Counted from the first letter of the stretch, positions 8,566 to 21,925 are shown. The stretch is DNA of 37,029 nucleotides from Shimwellia pseudoproteus (GCF_016415625.1 NZ_WBXP01000039.1:1-37029), one strand, 5' to 3'. The notes: generated by a model not told the origin, from the letters alone. Translations and numbers: made by a program.

Positions 8566-9522
8566 TTACCCCTTGCCTTTTACACTGCTGATAAAAGTAG
8601 TGCGGGCAGACTTAGAGCCCAGCCGCTCGGCTTCATTCAGCAGTTTCAGCGCCTTGTCGATATCGCCTTTGGCAGCAGCCTCTTTGATTGCCTTATTGAA
8701 GTAACTTTCCGTATCGCTCAGCATCGGTTCGCTTTTCGCGGCCGGCGCAGGCGCTGCGGCGACCGCAGCCGCCGGTGCCGCGGCAGATGCCGCAACCGGG
8801 GCTGCAACCGCGGCGGTATTGCCCACGGTCACCGGGCTGGCGCTATTTGATGAACCAAACAGCGGCCCCACCAGGATGCTGGAAGAGGAGTTGGTGCTCA
8901 CTTTCAGCTTCAGCGTCCCTTCCGTGCCGTGGCGGGCAATGGGGTCCGGGATATCCGGTACCGCATTACCCACGCCTTTGGCGTAAGCTTTGGCCGGGTC
9001 CAGCAAGGTGGTGGTGTTCTGGGTATCCCGCGGGGTGGTAAAGACCAGCACATAGAGTTTTTGCTGGCCCAGCGCCGGGGTCAGCTTCATCACGCCTTCC
9101 AGGCGGTCCGCAGAGATCGCGCCCGGTGCCTGGTAGGTAAAATAACTGCTCGGGAAATAGGCCGAGGGGGTCATATTCTGGTCAAGGATCAGCACATTGG
9201 GTGCGAAGGCCAGATTATTTTTGATTTCACTGCTCAGGGTCAGGGTCAGCTCACCGATATTGCCCGGCACGCTGTAGGCCGCCACCGGCCCGGTAATACC
9301 GGCCACATCCAGGCGCTGCCCGCCCGTGGCCAGGGAGGTGGTCTGGGTTTTGGATTGCAGCACCGGCGTCCAGACCAGCTGCTGTAGCGCCGCCTGCGGG
9401 ATAGCCGGCGCGCTGGAGACATCCTGAGGAACAATATTAACGTCCGCCAGGGAGACCGCAGGGACACTGGCAAACAGCCCTGCACTCAGGCAGAGCGCAA
9501 TCAACGTTCTATTCATTTTCAT
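8566..9522 (-). CDS. malM: Maltose operon periplasmic protein MalM
   Basis: MalM is the last product of the malK-lamB-malM operon, a periplasmic protein that is not essential for maltose transport and whose exact job is unclear. The 318-residue precursor starts with a signal peptide (cut probably after SLA, residue 26). An N-terminal beta-rich domain follows to about residue 230, then an Ala/Pro-rich linker at about 236-262, then a short helical repeat (SYFNKAIKEAAAKGDIDKAL). The linker is longer than in E. coli MalM (306 residues), which explains most of the length difference. Two ATGs (codons 1 and 3) are possible. The first is kept as in E. coli, with GAGG upstream. Confidence 0.95.
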   Translation of the reverse strand: MKMNRTLIALCLSAGLFASVPAVSLADVNIVPQDVSSAPAIPQAALQQLVWTPVLQSKTQTTSLATGGQRLDVAGITGPVAAYSVPGNIGELTLTLSSEIKNNLAFAPNVLILDQNMTPSAYFPSSYFTYQAPGAISADRLEGVMKLTPALGQQKLYVLVFTTPRDTQNTTTLLDPAKAYAKGVGNAVPDIPDPIARHGTEGTLKLKVSTNSSSSILVGPLFGSSNSASPVTVGNTAAVAAPVAASAAAPAAAVAAAPAPAAKSEPMLSDTESYFNKAIKEAAAKGDIDKALKLLNEAERLGSKSARTTFISSVKGKG

Positions 9523-9545
9523 TGTTATTACCTCACTGGAACAAT

Positions 9546-9629
9546 AAAGCGCTACCAGGCAATAGCGCGCTTTATCAAAACGGGTATTCGGTATGGCTGA
9601 TACCGGAGAGGCGGGACACGCCCCTCCGG
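9546..9629 (-). repeat. Two stem-loops between lamB and malM
   Basis: Within the 130-base lamB-malM gap are two hairpins. One is ATAAAG-CGCTA (9545-9554) with TAGCG-CG-CTTTAT (9563-9575, two-base bulge). The other is CCGGAG-A-GGCG (9603-9613) with CGCC-C-CTCCGG (9619-9629, one mismatch). E. coli also has palindromic units here. They probably protect lamB mRNA 3' ends or reduce malM expression. Confidence 0.65.
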
Positions 9630-9652
9630 GTGGTTATGATGTTAACCGGCGA

Positions 9653-11035
<1,383 letters not shown>

Positions 11036-11047
11036 TTATCTGACTGC

Positions 11048-12157
11048 TTATACACCTGGCTCTTTGTGTAGCCGACGGCAGGCAGTACCATCCTCGCGGA
11101 ACAGATGGCAACGCTCCGGCGGCAAGCCGATGGCGAATGTGGCCCCCTCATCTACCAGCACAACATCACTCTGGCGATAGACCAGGTTCTGGCGAATGGC
11201 GGGGATTTGAATATGAATTTGGGTTTCGTTACCGAGCTGCTCGACCACCTGCACGTCACCTTCGAGGGTGACATCGGCAATATCGCTGGGTAACAAGTGC
11301 TCCGGGCGAATGCCAAGAGACATGTTTGCGCCAACCTGAACATGGGCGCTGTCCACCGGCAGCCAGACGTGCTGGCGGTTCGGCAGTTCCACCTGCACCT
11401 GATCAATGGCGGTGGCGGTCACTTTTACCGGCAGGAAGTTCATCTTCGGCGAGCCGATAAACCCGGCCACAAACCGATCCGCCGGATAGTGATAAAGCTC
11501 CAGTGGTTTCCCCACCTGGGCCACGCGCCCGGCATCCAGCACCACAATTTTGTCGGCCAGGGTCATGGCTTCGACCTGATCATGGGTGACGTAAATCATG
11601 GTGCGCTTGAGGCGTTTATGGAGGCGGGAAATTTCGATACGCATCTGGACACGCAGTGCCGCATCGAGGTTAGAAAGGGGTTCATCCAGCAGGAAAACAT
11701 CCGGCTCCGCCACCAGCGTCCGGCCAATGGCAACGCGCTGGCGCTGGCCGCCGGACAGCGCTTTCGGGCGCCGATCCAGTAAATGGGCCAGTTGCAAAAC
11801 TTCAGAAACCTGGTTCACCCGGTGGGTGATAAGATCTTTTTTCGCCCCGGCCAGTTTCAGGCCAAATGACATATTTTCCGCTACGCTAAGATGTGGATAA
11901 AGCGCGTAAGACTGGAACACCATCCCCACGCCACGCTCAGCGGGAGGAACATCATTCATGCGGGTTTCACCAATGAACAGGTCACCACTGGTAATGGTTT
12001 CCAGGCCTGCGATCATGCGCAGCAATGTCGATTTGCCACATCCAGAGGGGCCAACGAAGACCACGAACTCCCCGGCTTCAATAGTCAGGTTGATGTCTTT
12101 TGACACCACCACATCCCCCCAGGCCTTCGTGACTTTTTTCAGCTGCACGCTCGACAT
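11048..12157 (-). CDS. malK: Maltose ABC transporter ATPase MalK
   Basis: MalK is the ATP-hydrolysing subunit of the MalFGK2 importer. It also sequesters the activator MalT and is the target of EIIA-Glc inducer exclusion. The 369-residue protein has Walker [10 protein letters not shown] at 36-44, the signature LSGGQ at 134-138, and Walker B VFLLDE at 154-159. The C-terminal third is the OB-fold regulatory domain. The frame is open upstream to 12250, but the start at 12157 has a GGGAGAG element and gives the E. coli-like N-terminus ([14 protein letters not shown]). It is the first gene of the malK-lamB-malM operon, divergent from malE. Confidence 0.97.
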   Translation of the reverse strand: MSSVQLKKVTKAWGDVVVSKDINLTIEAGEFVVFVGPSGCGKSTLLRMIAGLETITSGDLFIGETRMNDVPPAERGVGMVFQSYALYPHLSVAENMSFGLKLAGAKKDLITHRVNQVSEVLQLAHLLDRRPKALSGGQRQRVAIGRTLVAEPDVFLLDEPLSNLDAALRVQMRIEISRLHKRLKRTMIYVTHDQVEAMTLADKIVVLDAGRVAQVGKPLELYHYPADRFVAGFIGSPKMNFLPVKVTATAIDQVQVELPNRQHVWLPVDSAHVQVGANMSLGIRPEHLLPSDIADVTLEGDVQVVEQLGNETQIHIQIPAIRQNLVYRQSDVVLVDEGATFAIGLPPERCHLFREDGTACRRLHKEPGV

Positions 12158-12243
12158 CGCACTCTCCCTTACACCACAACAGCCACCTGACACAGGTGAA
12201 ACCAGATGTGTCGAACTATGCGATATTGATGCTAATCGTAAAT

Positions 12244-12289
12244 CCTCCACCCTTTGCTTTTTTATGGGGGAGGAGGCGGGAGGATGAGG
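12244..12289. promoter_or_regulatory. MalT boxes on the malK side
   Basis: Against the MalT consensus GGGGAKGAGG: GGGGAGGAGG at 12267-12276 is a perfect match, GAGGATGAGG at 12280-12289 has 9 of 10, and AGGGTGGAGG on the minus strand at 12253-12244 has 8 of 10. The cluster and the intervening A/T tract resemble the E. coli malKp site group as I recall it. Confidence 0.82.
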
Positions 12290-12394
12290 TAGCGGGATTT
12301 ACCCGGTGGGTTGGGCATTTCGGGCGATTTTCGTGATCGCTGAGTCAAAATTCGCCCTATTTTTTTGTGCGCTGGTGCACAGATTCCCCAAGGT

Positions 12395-13815
<1,421 letters not shown>

Positions 13816-13822
13816 GACCCTG

Positions 13823-13846
13823 CGCGGCGGGGTAACCCCTGCCGCG
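13823..13846 (+). repeat. Stem-loop between malE and malF
   Basis: CGCGGC-GGGG (13823-13832) pairs with CCCC-T-GCCGCG (13836-13846), with one bulged T. It sits in the 66-base malE-malF gap. In E. coli a REP palindrome in this gap stabilises malE mRNA and sets MalE above MalF. This different hairpin probably does the same. Confidence 0.7.
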
Positions 13847-13881
13847 TCACTATTTGTACCGTTGTCGTAGAGGGATACCCC

Positions 13882-15426
13882 ATGGATGTGACGAGAAAAA
13901 ACCACTGGTGGAACAGTGAAGCAATAAAGTGGTCGGTTATTGGTTTACTCAGCCTGCTGGTTGGCTACCTTATTGTTGTGATGTACGCCCAGGGGGAGTA
14001 CCTGTTCGCCATTATGACGCTTATCCTCAGCGCCACCGGTCTGTATATTTTTGCCAATCGCAAAGCCTATGCCTGGCGTTATGTTTACCCGGGTCTGGCC
14101 GGGATGGGGCTGTTTGTCCTGTTCCCGCTGGTTTGCACCATTGCCATTGCGTTTACCAACTACAGCAGCACCAACCAGCTGACCTTCGAACGTGCTCAGG
14201 AAGTCTTAATGAGCCGTCAGTATCAGGCTGGTGCCACCTACCCGTTCGCGCTGTATGCCGATGGGGATAAATGGCAACTGGCCCTGACCGATAACGCCAG
14301 CGGTAAATTTTACCTCTCCGCCCCCTTTACCCTCGGGGGAGAGCAACACCTGTCCCTGCAACAGGCCGATGCCCTGCCCGCCGGTGATGCCGCCAACTTG
14401 CGGGTCATCACCCAGAACCGCCAGGCCCTGAACCAGTTAACCGCCGAGCTACCCAGCCACGACCAGGTGGTGATGAGCTCCCTGCGCCAGTTCTCCGGCA
14501 CCCGGGCGCTCTATGCCCTGGATACCGACAGTACGCTTATCAACAATCAGACCGGCACCCAATACCGCCCTAACCCGCATATCGGCTTTTATGAGTCGGT
14601 CAATGCCGACGGTAGCTGGGCCGGTGAAAAACTCAGCCCCGGGTATACCGTGAGCATTGGCTGGGATAACTTTTTACGCGTCTTCACCGATGAGGGCATC
14701 CAGAAACCGTTCTTCGCTATCTTCGTCTGGACGGTAGTCTTTGCCGCCCTGACCGTTGTGCTGACTGTGGCGGTGGGGATGGTGCTGGCGTGTCTGGTGC
14801 AGTGGGAAGCGCTGAAAGGCAAGGCCCTGTATCGGGTGCTGCTGATCCTGCCGTATGCCGTACCGTCGTTTATTTCTATTCTGATTTTTAAGGGGCTGTT
14901 CAACCAGAGCTTCGGTGAAATCAACATGATGCTCAGTGCGCTGTTTGGCATCAAACCCGCCTGGTTTAGCGACCCTACCACCTCCCGGGCGATGATTATC
15001 ATCGTCAATACCTGGCTGGGCTACCCGTACATGATGATCCTGTGCATGGGGCTGTTAAAAGCCATCCCGGATGATTTGTATGAAGCCTCAGCAATGGACG
15101 GCGCCAGCCCGCTGCAGAACTTCTTTAAAATCACCCTGCCGCTGCTGATCAAACCGCTAACCCCGCTGATGATTGCCAGTTTCGCGTTTAACTTTAACAA
15201 CTTCGTGTTAATCCAGCTGTTAACCAACGGCGGCCCGGACCGGCTGGGGACCACCACCCCGGCGGGATATACCGACCTGCTGGTGAGCTACACCTACCGA
15301 ATCGCCTTTGAGGGCGGCGGCGGCCAGGACTTTGGCCTGGCGGCAGCCATTGCCACCCTGATCTTCTTGTTGGTGGGCGCCCTGGCCATCATCAACCTGA
15401 AAGCCACCCGAATGAAGTTTGATTAA
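13882..15426 (+). CDS. malF: Maltose transporter permease MalF
   Basis: MalF is one of the two membrane subunits of the MalFGK2 importer and holds the maltose-binding site in the membrane. The 514-residue protein equals E. coli MalF in length. It has eight transmembrane segments, with the large periplasmic P2 loop (about 95-275) after the third. The EAA loop that docks on MalK is at [17 protein letters not shown] near residue 400. GAGGG precedes the ATG. malG follows after 31 bases. The P2 loop diverges most from E. coli, as usual. Confidence 0.98.
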   Translation: MDVTRKNHWWNSEAIKWSVIGLLSLLVGYLIVVMYAQGEYLFAIMTLILSATGLYIFANRKAYAWRYVYPGLAGMGLFVLFPLVCTIAIAFTNYSSTNQLTFERAQEVLMSRQYQAGATYPFALYADGDKWQLALTDNASGKFYLSAPFTLGGEQHLSLQQADALPAGDAANLRVITQNRQALNQLTAELPSHDQVVMSSLRQFSGTRALYALDTDSTLINNQTGTQYRPNPHIGFYESVNADGSWAGEKLSPGYTVSIGWDNFLRVFTDEGIQKPFFAIFVWTVVFAALTVVLTVAVGMVLACLVQWEALKGKALYRVLLILPYAVPSFISILIFKGLFNQSFGEINMMLSALFGIKPAWFSDPTTSRAMIIIVNTWLGYPYMMILCMGLLKAIPDDLYEASAMDGASPLQNFFKITLPLLIKPLTPLMIASFAFNFNNFVLIQLLTNGGPDRLGTTTPAGYTDLLVSYTYRIAFEGGGGQDFGLAAAIATLIFLLVGALAIINLKATRMKFD

Positions 15427-15457
15427 GCCCGCGACCATACAAAGGAGTTTGCAGATT

Positions 15458-16348
15458 ATGGCTATGGTTCAACCTAAATCACAGAAAATGCGGCTGTTTA
15501 TCACGCATCTGTTATTGCTGTTGTTCATCGCGGCAATCATGTTCCCGCTGCTGATGGTGATTGCTATCTCACTGCGTCCGGGTAACTTCGCGACCGGCAG
15601 CATTATTCCCGACCAGGTCTCCTGGGAGCACTGGCGTCTGGCGCTGGGGTTCAGCGTCGAACACGCCGATGGCCGGGTCACCCCGCCCCCTTTCCCGGTA
15701 CTGCTGTGGCTGTGGAACTCAATAAAAATTGCCGGGATCACCGCCATTGGTATTGTGACGCTCTCCACCACCTGCGCCTACGCCTTTGCCCGTATGCGCT
15801 TCCCCGGTAAAGCCACGCTGCTGAAAGGGATGTTGATTTTTCAGATGTTCCCGGCGGTGCTTTCGCTGGTGGCGCTATACGCGTTGTTTGACCGCCTCGG
15901 CCAGTACATTCCGTTTATCGGCCTGAATACCCACGGCGGGGTGATTTTTGCTTATCTGGGGGGGATTGCCCTGCACGTCTGGACCATCAAAGGCTACTTT
16001 GAAACTATCGACGGCTCGCTGGAGGAAGCGGCGTCCCTGGACGGGGCGACCCCGTGGCAGGCATTCCGTCTGGTGCTGTTACCGCTGTCGGTGCCGATTC
16101 TGGCGGTGGTGTTTATCCTGTCGTTTATTGCCGCGATTACCGAAGTGCCGGTGGCCTCGCTGTTACTGCGCGATGTCAACAGCTACACCCTGGCCGTTGG
16201 TATGCAGCAGTACCTTAACCCGCAAAACTATCTGTGGGGCGACTTTGCCGCCGCCGCAGTGCTCTCTGCCATTCCGATCACCGCCGTATTCCTGCTAGCC
16301 CAGCGCTGGCTGGTGGGCGGCCTGACGGCGGGGGGCGTAAAAGGATAA
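15458..16348 (+). CDS. malG: Maltose transporter permease MalG
   Basis: MalG is the second membrane subunit of MalFGK2 and inserts its P3 loop into the MalE sugar pocket. The 296-residue protein has E. coli length, six transmembrane segments, an EAA loop ([16 protein letters not shown] at about 190-206) and the C-terminal [10 protein letters not shown] that contacts MalK. The frame runs back to 15419, but the ATG at 15458 has AAAGGAG ten bases upstream and gives the known N-terminus. It ends the malEFG operon. Confidence 0.98.
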   Translation: MAMVQPKSQKMRLFITHLLLLLFIAAIMFPLLMVIAISLRPGNFATGSIIPDQVSWEHWRLALGFSVEHADGRVTPPPFPVLLWLWNSIKIAGITAIGIVTLSTTCAYAFARMRFPGKATLLKGMLIFQMFPAVLSLVALYALFDRLGQYIPFIGLNTHGGVIFAYLGGIALHVWTIKGYFETIDGSLEEAASLDGATPWQAFRLVLLPLSVPILAVVFILSFIAAITEVPVASLLLRDVNSYTLAVGMQQYLNPQNYLWGDFAAAAVLSAIPITAVFLLAQRWLVGGLTAGGVKG

Positions 16349-16428
16349 CTTGCTACCACTGCATGTTATTACCCAACTGGTTCTTACCTGTGAAGAACAT
16401 TTGGCGGCCTCCAGGGCCGCCTTTTTTT
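16349..16428 (+). ncRNA. malG 3' UTR, possible MalH-like small RNA
   Basis: The 80 bases after malG fold into two hairpins: GTTCTT (16380-16385) with AAGAAC (16393-16398), then the terminator hairpin with a long T-run. This two-hairpin, T-tailed layout is typical of Hfq-bound RNAs made from 3' UTRs. In E. coli a small RNA called MalH comes from the malG 3' UTR. I cannot align it here, so the call is an inference from position and shape. Confidence 0.4.
16403..16428 (+). terminator. Terminator of malEFG
   Basis: GGCGGCC (16403-16409) pairs with GGCCGCC (16415-16421) across a 5-base loop and is followed by seven T. It lies 54 bases after the malG stop. Confidence 0.93.
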
Positions 16429-16463
16429 ATGCCCCACCGTGGGGAAATATGGCCGGAGAGGGC

Positions 16464-16877
16464 CTATTCCCGCTTCAGGCGCTGGCTATTACAGATCCAC
16501 AACGTAATCACCAGCAGCAGAATCGCCGCCGAGTAGATCAACACATCAATCGGCGAGCTGTGATCGATAATTATCAGCCGCACAATGGCGGTAATACCGA
16601 TATAAACGAAATAGCGCAGCGGGAAATGAAAGCCCGACTGAAAATACTTCACAATCAGGGCGATAAATTCGAAATAGAGGAAGTAAACCACCAGCCCTTC
16701 CACCAGCTGATATTTACTGGACTGCTCGCTGGGATCAAACAGCACATCGGCAAGATGCAGCGTTTCTTTACCGAGGAAAATCACCAAAATCAGCGCCAGC
16801 ACCGCCAGGCCGATATTCAGCACAGATTGCAATATGGTAGAGACCAGCTCTACCCGTGGGCGGGATGTCGACGTCAT
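16464..16877 (-). CDS. psiE: Phosphate-starvation-inducible protein PsiE
   Basis: PsiE is a small inner-membrane protein of unknown function, induced by phosphate starvation through PhoB and repressed by cAMP-CRP in E. coli. The 137-residue protein (E. coli 136) has four hydrophobic segments. Its core [20 protein letters not shown] and the C-terminal CNSQRLKRE are nearly unchanged. The frame extends to 16889, but the start at 16877 ([10 protein letters not shown]) matches E. coli. In E. coli xylE separates psiE from malG; here they are adjacent and convergent. Confidence 0.95.
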   Translation of the reverse strand: MTSTSRPRVELVSTILQSVLNIGLAVLALILVIFLGKETLHLADVLFDPSEQSSKYQLVEGLVVYFLYFEFIALIVKYFQSGFHFPLRYFVYIGITAIVRLIIIDHSSPIDVLIYSAAILLLVITLWICNSQRLKRE

Positions 16878-16920
16878 ACGGCACCTCATGCCTGTTGAAT
16901 GAGCATTCTGTATACGTCAA

Positions 16921-16943
16921 AAATGTGATCCAGATCTACATTT
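16921..16943. promoter_or_regulatory. CRP-like palindrome with one extra base, before psiE
   Basis: AAATGTGATCCAGATC-T-ACATTT equals the symmetric CRP consensus, apart from one central substitution, except for a single inserted T in the right half-site. It lies about 45 bases upstream of psiE, whose E. coli relative is CRP-regulated. The insertion moves the half-sites one base apart. Confidence 0.55.
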
Positions 16944-16993
16944 TTTACGAAAACTCACACCGGAGCGGCAAAAGGGAGAAGAAACAACTGGGG

Positions 16994-17022
16994 AAAACAG
17001 CGCCGCCCGGTCAGGCGGCGCT
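16994..17022 (-). terminator. Terminator of pgi
   Basis: On the minus strand AGCGCCGCC (17022-17014) pairs with GGCGGCGCT (17007-16999) over a 6-base loop, then GTTTTCC. It begins 8 bases after the pgi stop. Confidence 0.85.
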
Positions 17023-17029
17023 CAGCGTA

Positions 17030-18898
<1,869 letters not shown>

Positions 18899-18914
18899 TC
18901 AGAACAAAAATCTA

Positions 18915-18929
18915 GTTCACAGAATGAAC
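18915..18929. promoter_or_regulatory. Operator-like inverted repeat upstream of the lysC promoter
   Basis: GTTCA-cagaa-TGAAC is a perfect 5-bp inverted repeat ending 12 bases before the lysC -35 element. Its position suits an activator or repressor. ArgP is known to influence lysC in E. coli, but I cannot assign this site to it. Confidence 0.4.
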
Positions 18930-18941
18930 GAAACGGTGATA

Positions 18942-18970
18942 TTGACAACGGTCTCATTCCGAATTATCTC
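18942..18970 (+). promoter_or_regulatory. lysC promoter
   Basis: A perfect -35 TTGACA (18942-18947) is followed after 17 bases by TATCTC (18965-18970) as a weak -10. Transcription would start about 25 bases before the riboswitch aptamer. Confidence 0.65.
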
Positions 18971-18980
18971 TGTACTCCTA

Positions 18981-19335
18981 CTTATACAAATTGTGTAAGC
19001 CAGAAGAGGCGCGTCGCCCAGGTACTGTGTCTGAGGAGCCCATCCCGTGACGGCACAGCAGGGGGAGCGGCGCCGAGGTAGTCTGCCGGGGCGCGGCAGA
19101 ATATCGGCTGCAGGGGCTGAATCCCCTGGGCTGTCACCAGAGAAACGTTCGGCAGTCGGACGTTTCATACCCCCGAGCCCGGCACCACCCGGCTCAGGGG
19201 GTATACAAGGTGGGGCGCTTCTGGGTGTACCGTAGTTGTTTGCGCTCTACGTCTGCCCCCCGTTTCCCGCTCTTCCCTTGTGCCAAGGCTGAAAATTAAC
19301 GCCATCTTAAATGGCGCCCCTGACACGAGGTTGTT
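18981..19335 (+). promoter_or_regulatory. Lysine riboswitch (L-box) of lysC, with extra hairpins
   Basis: A short hairpin (18981-18999) is followed by the aptamer, closed by P1: CCAGAAG (19000-19006) with CTTCTGG (19218-19224). Conserved L-box blocks are present: GAGGCGCG, TGAGGAGCC, the P3 hairpin TCTGCC/GGCAGA, the P4 hairpin AGGGGCTGAATCCCCT, and P5, closed by CACC (19135-19138) with GGTG (19209-19212). Inside P5 the normal upper hairpin (19142-19166) is followed by an additional one, ATACCCCC (19167-19174) with GGGGGTAT (19197-19204). The expression platform can hide the lysC ribosome binding site: CCTTGTG (19276-19282) pairs with CACGAGG (19324-19330). A small hairpin CGCCAT-ATGGCG (19300-19316) is nested inside it. 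With lysine bound, translation should be blocked. Confidence 0.95.
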
Positions 19336-20700
19336 ATGACAAGCACACATTCACAAACCGTTGTCGCCAAATTTGGCGGGACCAGCGTTGCTGACTACCA
19401 GGCCATGAGCCACAGCGCTGACATTGTATTATCGGATCCAAACGTGCGTCTGGTGGTCCTGTCGGCCTCCGCGGGTATTACTAATTACCTGGTCGCACTG
19501 GCGGAAGGGCTGGAAACCACCGAACGCGCTGTTAAGCTCGATGCGATTCGCCATATTCAGTACAACATCCTGGAGATGCTGAAAAAACCGGCGGTTATCC
19601 GTGAAGAGATCGACCGCCTGCTGGACAATATTGCCACCCTCGCGGAAGCGGCCTCACTGGCAACCTCCGCGGCGTTAACCGATGAGCTGGTCAGCCACGG
19701 AGAGCTGATGTCCACCCTGCTGTTTGTCGAAGTGCTGCGCGAGCGCGGTGTGGAGGCCCAGTGGTTCGACGTGCGTAAAGTGATGCGCACCAGCGACCGC
19801 TTTGGCCGCGCCGAGCCCGATGTCGCCGCGCTGTCGGTGCTGGCGCAACAGCAACTGGCCCCGCGCATTGCCCAGTCACTGGTGATAACCCAGGGGTTTA
19901 TTGGCAGTGAAGAAAAAGGCCGCACCACCACCCTCGGCCGCGGGGGCAGTGATTACACCGCCGCCCTGCTGGGTGAAGCACTCAGTACCGATCGGGTGGA
20001 TATCTGGACCGACGTAACCGGTATTTTCACGACCGATCCCCGCGTGGTACCGACCGCAAAACGCATTGATGTTATTGGCTTCGAAGAAGCCGCGGAAATG
20101 GCCACGTTTGGCGCCAAAGTGCTGCACCCGGCCACCCTGCTGCCTGCGGTACGCAGCAATATTCCGGTGTTCGTCGGCTCCAGCCGCAACCCTCACGACG
20201 GCGGTACCCTGGTATGCGCATCCACCGAGAATCCGCCGCTGTTCCGGGCTCTGGCCCTGCGCCGTAAGCAAACGCTGCTCACTCTGCACAGCCTGAATAT
20301 GCTGCATTCTCGCGGCTTCCTGGCGCAGGTATTCGGCATTCTGGCGCACCATAATATCTCGGTCGATTTGATAACCACCTCCGAAGTCAGCGTCGCGCTG
20401 ACCCTGGACACCACCGGTTCAACCACCACCGGCGGCAGCCTGCTGACCCAAAGCCTGCTGACGGAGCTTTCCTCCCTGTGCCGGGTCGAGGTGGAAGAAA
20501 ACCTCGCCCTGGTGGCGCTGATCGGCAATGAACTGTCCAAAGCCTGTGGCGTGGGCAAAGAGGTCTTCGGGGTGATGGAGCCGTTTAATATCCGCATGAT
20601 TTGTTACGGGGCCTCCAGCCATAATCTGTGTTTCCTGGTCCCCGGCGACGAAGCAGAACACGTGGTGCGCAAGCTGCACAGTAACCTGTTCGAGCTGTAA
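19336..20700 (+). CDS. lysC: Lysine-sensitive aspartokinase III
   Basis: LysC phosphorylates aspartate to aspartyl phosphate, the entry step to lysine, diaminopimelate, threonine and methionine. This isozyme is inhibited by lysine. The 454-residue protein (E. coli 449) has the amino-acid kinase domain with KFGGTSVAD at 12-20, the TTLGRGGSDYTAALL substrate loop near 200-214, and two C-terminal ACT domains (about 310-454) that bind lysine. GAGG lies five bases before the ATG at 19336 and is the element masked by the upstream riboswitch. It is divergent from pgi, as in E. coli. Confidence 0.98.
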   Translation: MTSTHSQTVVAKFGGTSVADYQAMSHSADIVLSDPNVRLVVLSASAGITNYLVALAEGLETTERAVKLDAIRHIQYNILEMLKKPAVIREEIDRLLDNIATLAEAASLATSAALTDELVSHGELMSTLLFVEVLRERGVEAQWFDVRKVMRTSDRFGRAEPDVAALSVLAQQQLAPRIAQSLVITQGFIGSEEKGRTTTLGRGGSDYTAALLGEALSTDRVDIWTDVTGIFTTDPRVVPTAKRIDVIGFEEAAEMATFGAKVLHPATLLPAVRSNIPVFVGSSRNPHDGGTLVCASTENPPLFRALALRRKQTLLTLHSLNMLHSRGFLAQVFGILAHHNISVDLITTSEVSVALTLDTTGSTTTGGSLLTQSLLTELSSLCRVEVEENLALVALIGNELSKACGVGKEVFGVMEPFNIRMICYGASSHNLCFLVPGDEAEHVVRKLHSNLFEL

Positions 20701-20734
20701 TCCGGCCACCCCGCTCTTATTGGTATCCCCACAC

Positions 20735-20761
20735 GCTGACCGGGCTTCCCGCCTGGTCAGC
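20735..20761 (+). terminator. Stem-loop after lysC, possible terminator
   Basis: GCTGACC (20735-20741) and GGTCAGC (20755-20761) pair across 13 bases, 34 bases after the lysC stop. No T-run follows, so termination would be weak or Rho-dependent. The remainder of the gap to 20910 holds no other feature I can name. Confidence 0.45.
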
Positions 20762-20909
20762 CCCTTGCCCTGAACCTGTCCTTCTGCCCGCGCCATGCCA
20801 GGCATAATTACGTTGAATATTTTCTCGCCACACGATAAACAATAGTGATAGCCGGGGGCACACCGGCGCACATAACCAACACAACACCATTATCTGCAAG
20901 GAAAATAAC

Positions 20910-21851
20910 ATGCTCGCCATCTTCACGCGGCTCTTCCCGCTTTGGGCACTGCTGCTCTCTGTTATCGCCTATTACACCCCGTCCAGCTTCACCGCCATTA
21001 GCCCCTGGGTCAGCACATTGCTGATGCTGATTATGTTTGGCATGGGGGTACATCTGCGGCTGAGCGACTTTAAACGGGTGTTATCCCGCCCGGCCCCGGT
21101 GGCGGCGGGGATCTTTCTTCATTATCTGGTGATGCCGCTCGCGGCCTGGCTGCTGGCGCTGGCCTTTGCCATGCCGCCAGACCTCTCCGCCGGCATGGTG
21201 CTGGTGGGCAGTGTCGCCAGCGGTACGGCGTCTAATGTGATGATTTATCTCGCCAAAGGTGACGTGGCCCTGTCGGTGACTATCTCGTCGGTCTCTACCC
21301 TGGTGGGTGTCGTGGCGACACCACTGCTGACCCGGCTGTATGTTGATGCCCATATTCAGGTCGATGTCTGGGGGATGTTGTTCAGTATTTTGCAGATTGT
21401 GGTGATCCCCATCGCCCTGGGGCTGGTTATCCATCACCTGTTCCCGCGGCTGGTTAAAACCCTGGAGCCCTGGCTGCCGGCCTTCTCAATGGTCTGTATT
21501 CTGGCCATTATCAGTGCCGTGGTGGCGGGCAGCGCCAGCCATATTGCCTCGGTGGGGTTGGTGGTTATCGTCGCGGTGATGCTGCATAACGCCATCGGCC
21601 TGCTGGGCGGTTACTGGGGCGGGCGGCTGTTTGGGTTTGATGAGTCCACCTGCCGTACCCTGGCCATCGAAGTGGGGATGCAGAACTCCGGCCTGGCGGC
21701 GGCCCTGGGCAAAATTTATTTTTCGCCCCTGGCGGCCCTGCCCGGGGCGCTGTTCTCCGTGTGGCATAATTTATCCGGCTCGCTACTGGCGGGCTACTGG
21801 TCCGGCAAACCGGTAACCAACGCCCCCGGCGGGGACGGCAAACAACGCTAG
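20910..21851 (+). CDS. panS: BASS-family transporter, PanS-like
   Basis: This 313-residue inner-membrane protein belongs to the bile acid:sodium symporter (BASS) family, with about ten transmembrane helices. The family signatures are visible: [14 protein letters not shown] at about 109-122 and [14 protein letters not shown] at about 251-264, the two broken-helix regions that form the sodium and substrate site. In Salmonella the closely similar PanS carries ketopantoate and lies near lysC, so pantothenate-precursor transport is the best guess. The substrate is not shown by the sequence. AAGGAAA precedes the ATG. E. coli K-12 has no such gene here. Confidence 0.82.
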   Translation: MLAIFTRLFPLWALLLSVIAYYTPSSFTAISPWVSTLLMLIMFGMGVHLRLSDFKRVLSRPAPVAAGIFLHYLVMPLAAWLLALAFAMPPDLSAGMVLVGSVASGTASNVMIYLAKGDVALSVTISSVSTLVGVVATPLLTRLYVDAHIQVDVWGMLFSILQIVVIPIALGLVIHHLFPRLVKTLEPWLPAFSMVCILAIISAVVAGSASHIASVGLVVIVAVMLHNAIGLLGGYWGGRLFGFDESTCRTLAIEVGMQNSGLAAALGKIYFSPLAALPGALFSVWHNLSGSLLAGYWSGKPVTNAPGGDGKQR

Positions 21852-21877
21852 CCCACCTGTCGCCATCACGTTTTTGC

Positions 21878-21925
21878 GGATAACAGCGGTGTATTTGGCC
21901 ACCATGCCGTACACTGCTGTTATCC
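21878..21925. repeat. Long inverted repeat just upstream of yjbD
   Basis: GGATAACAGCGGTGTA (21878-21893) and TACACTGCTGTTATCC (21910-21925) are inverted copies, 15 of 16 matching. The centre adds GGC/GCC pairing. It ends 20 bases before the yjbD ATG. There is no T-run on its right side, so it is not a plain terminator. It could be an RNA structure controlling yjbD or a protein-binding palindrome. Confidence 0.85.

Noticed and set aside
12158..12250. 31-residue N-terminal extension of MalK
   Set aside because: The open frame runs into the MalT boxes and lacks a ribosome site, while the inner start at 12157 has a good one and matches the family.
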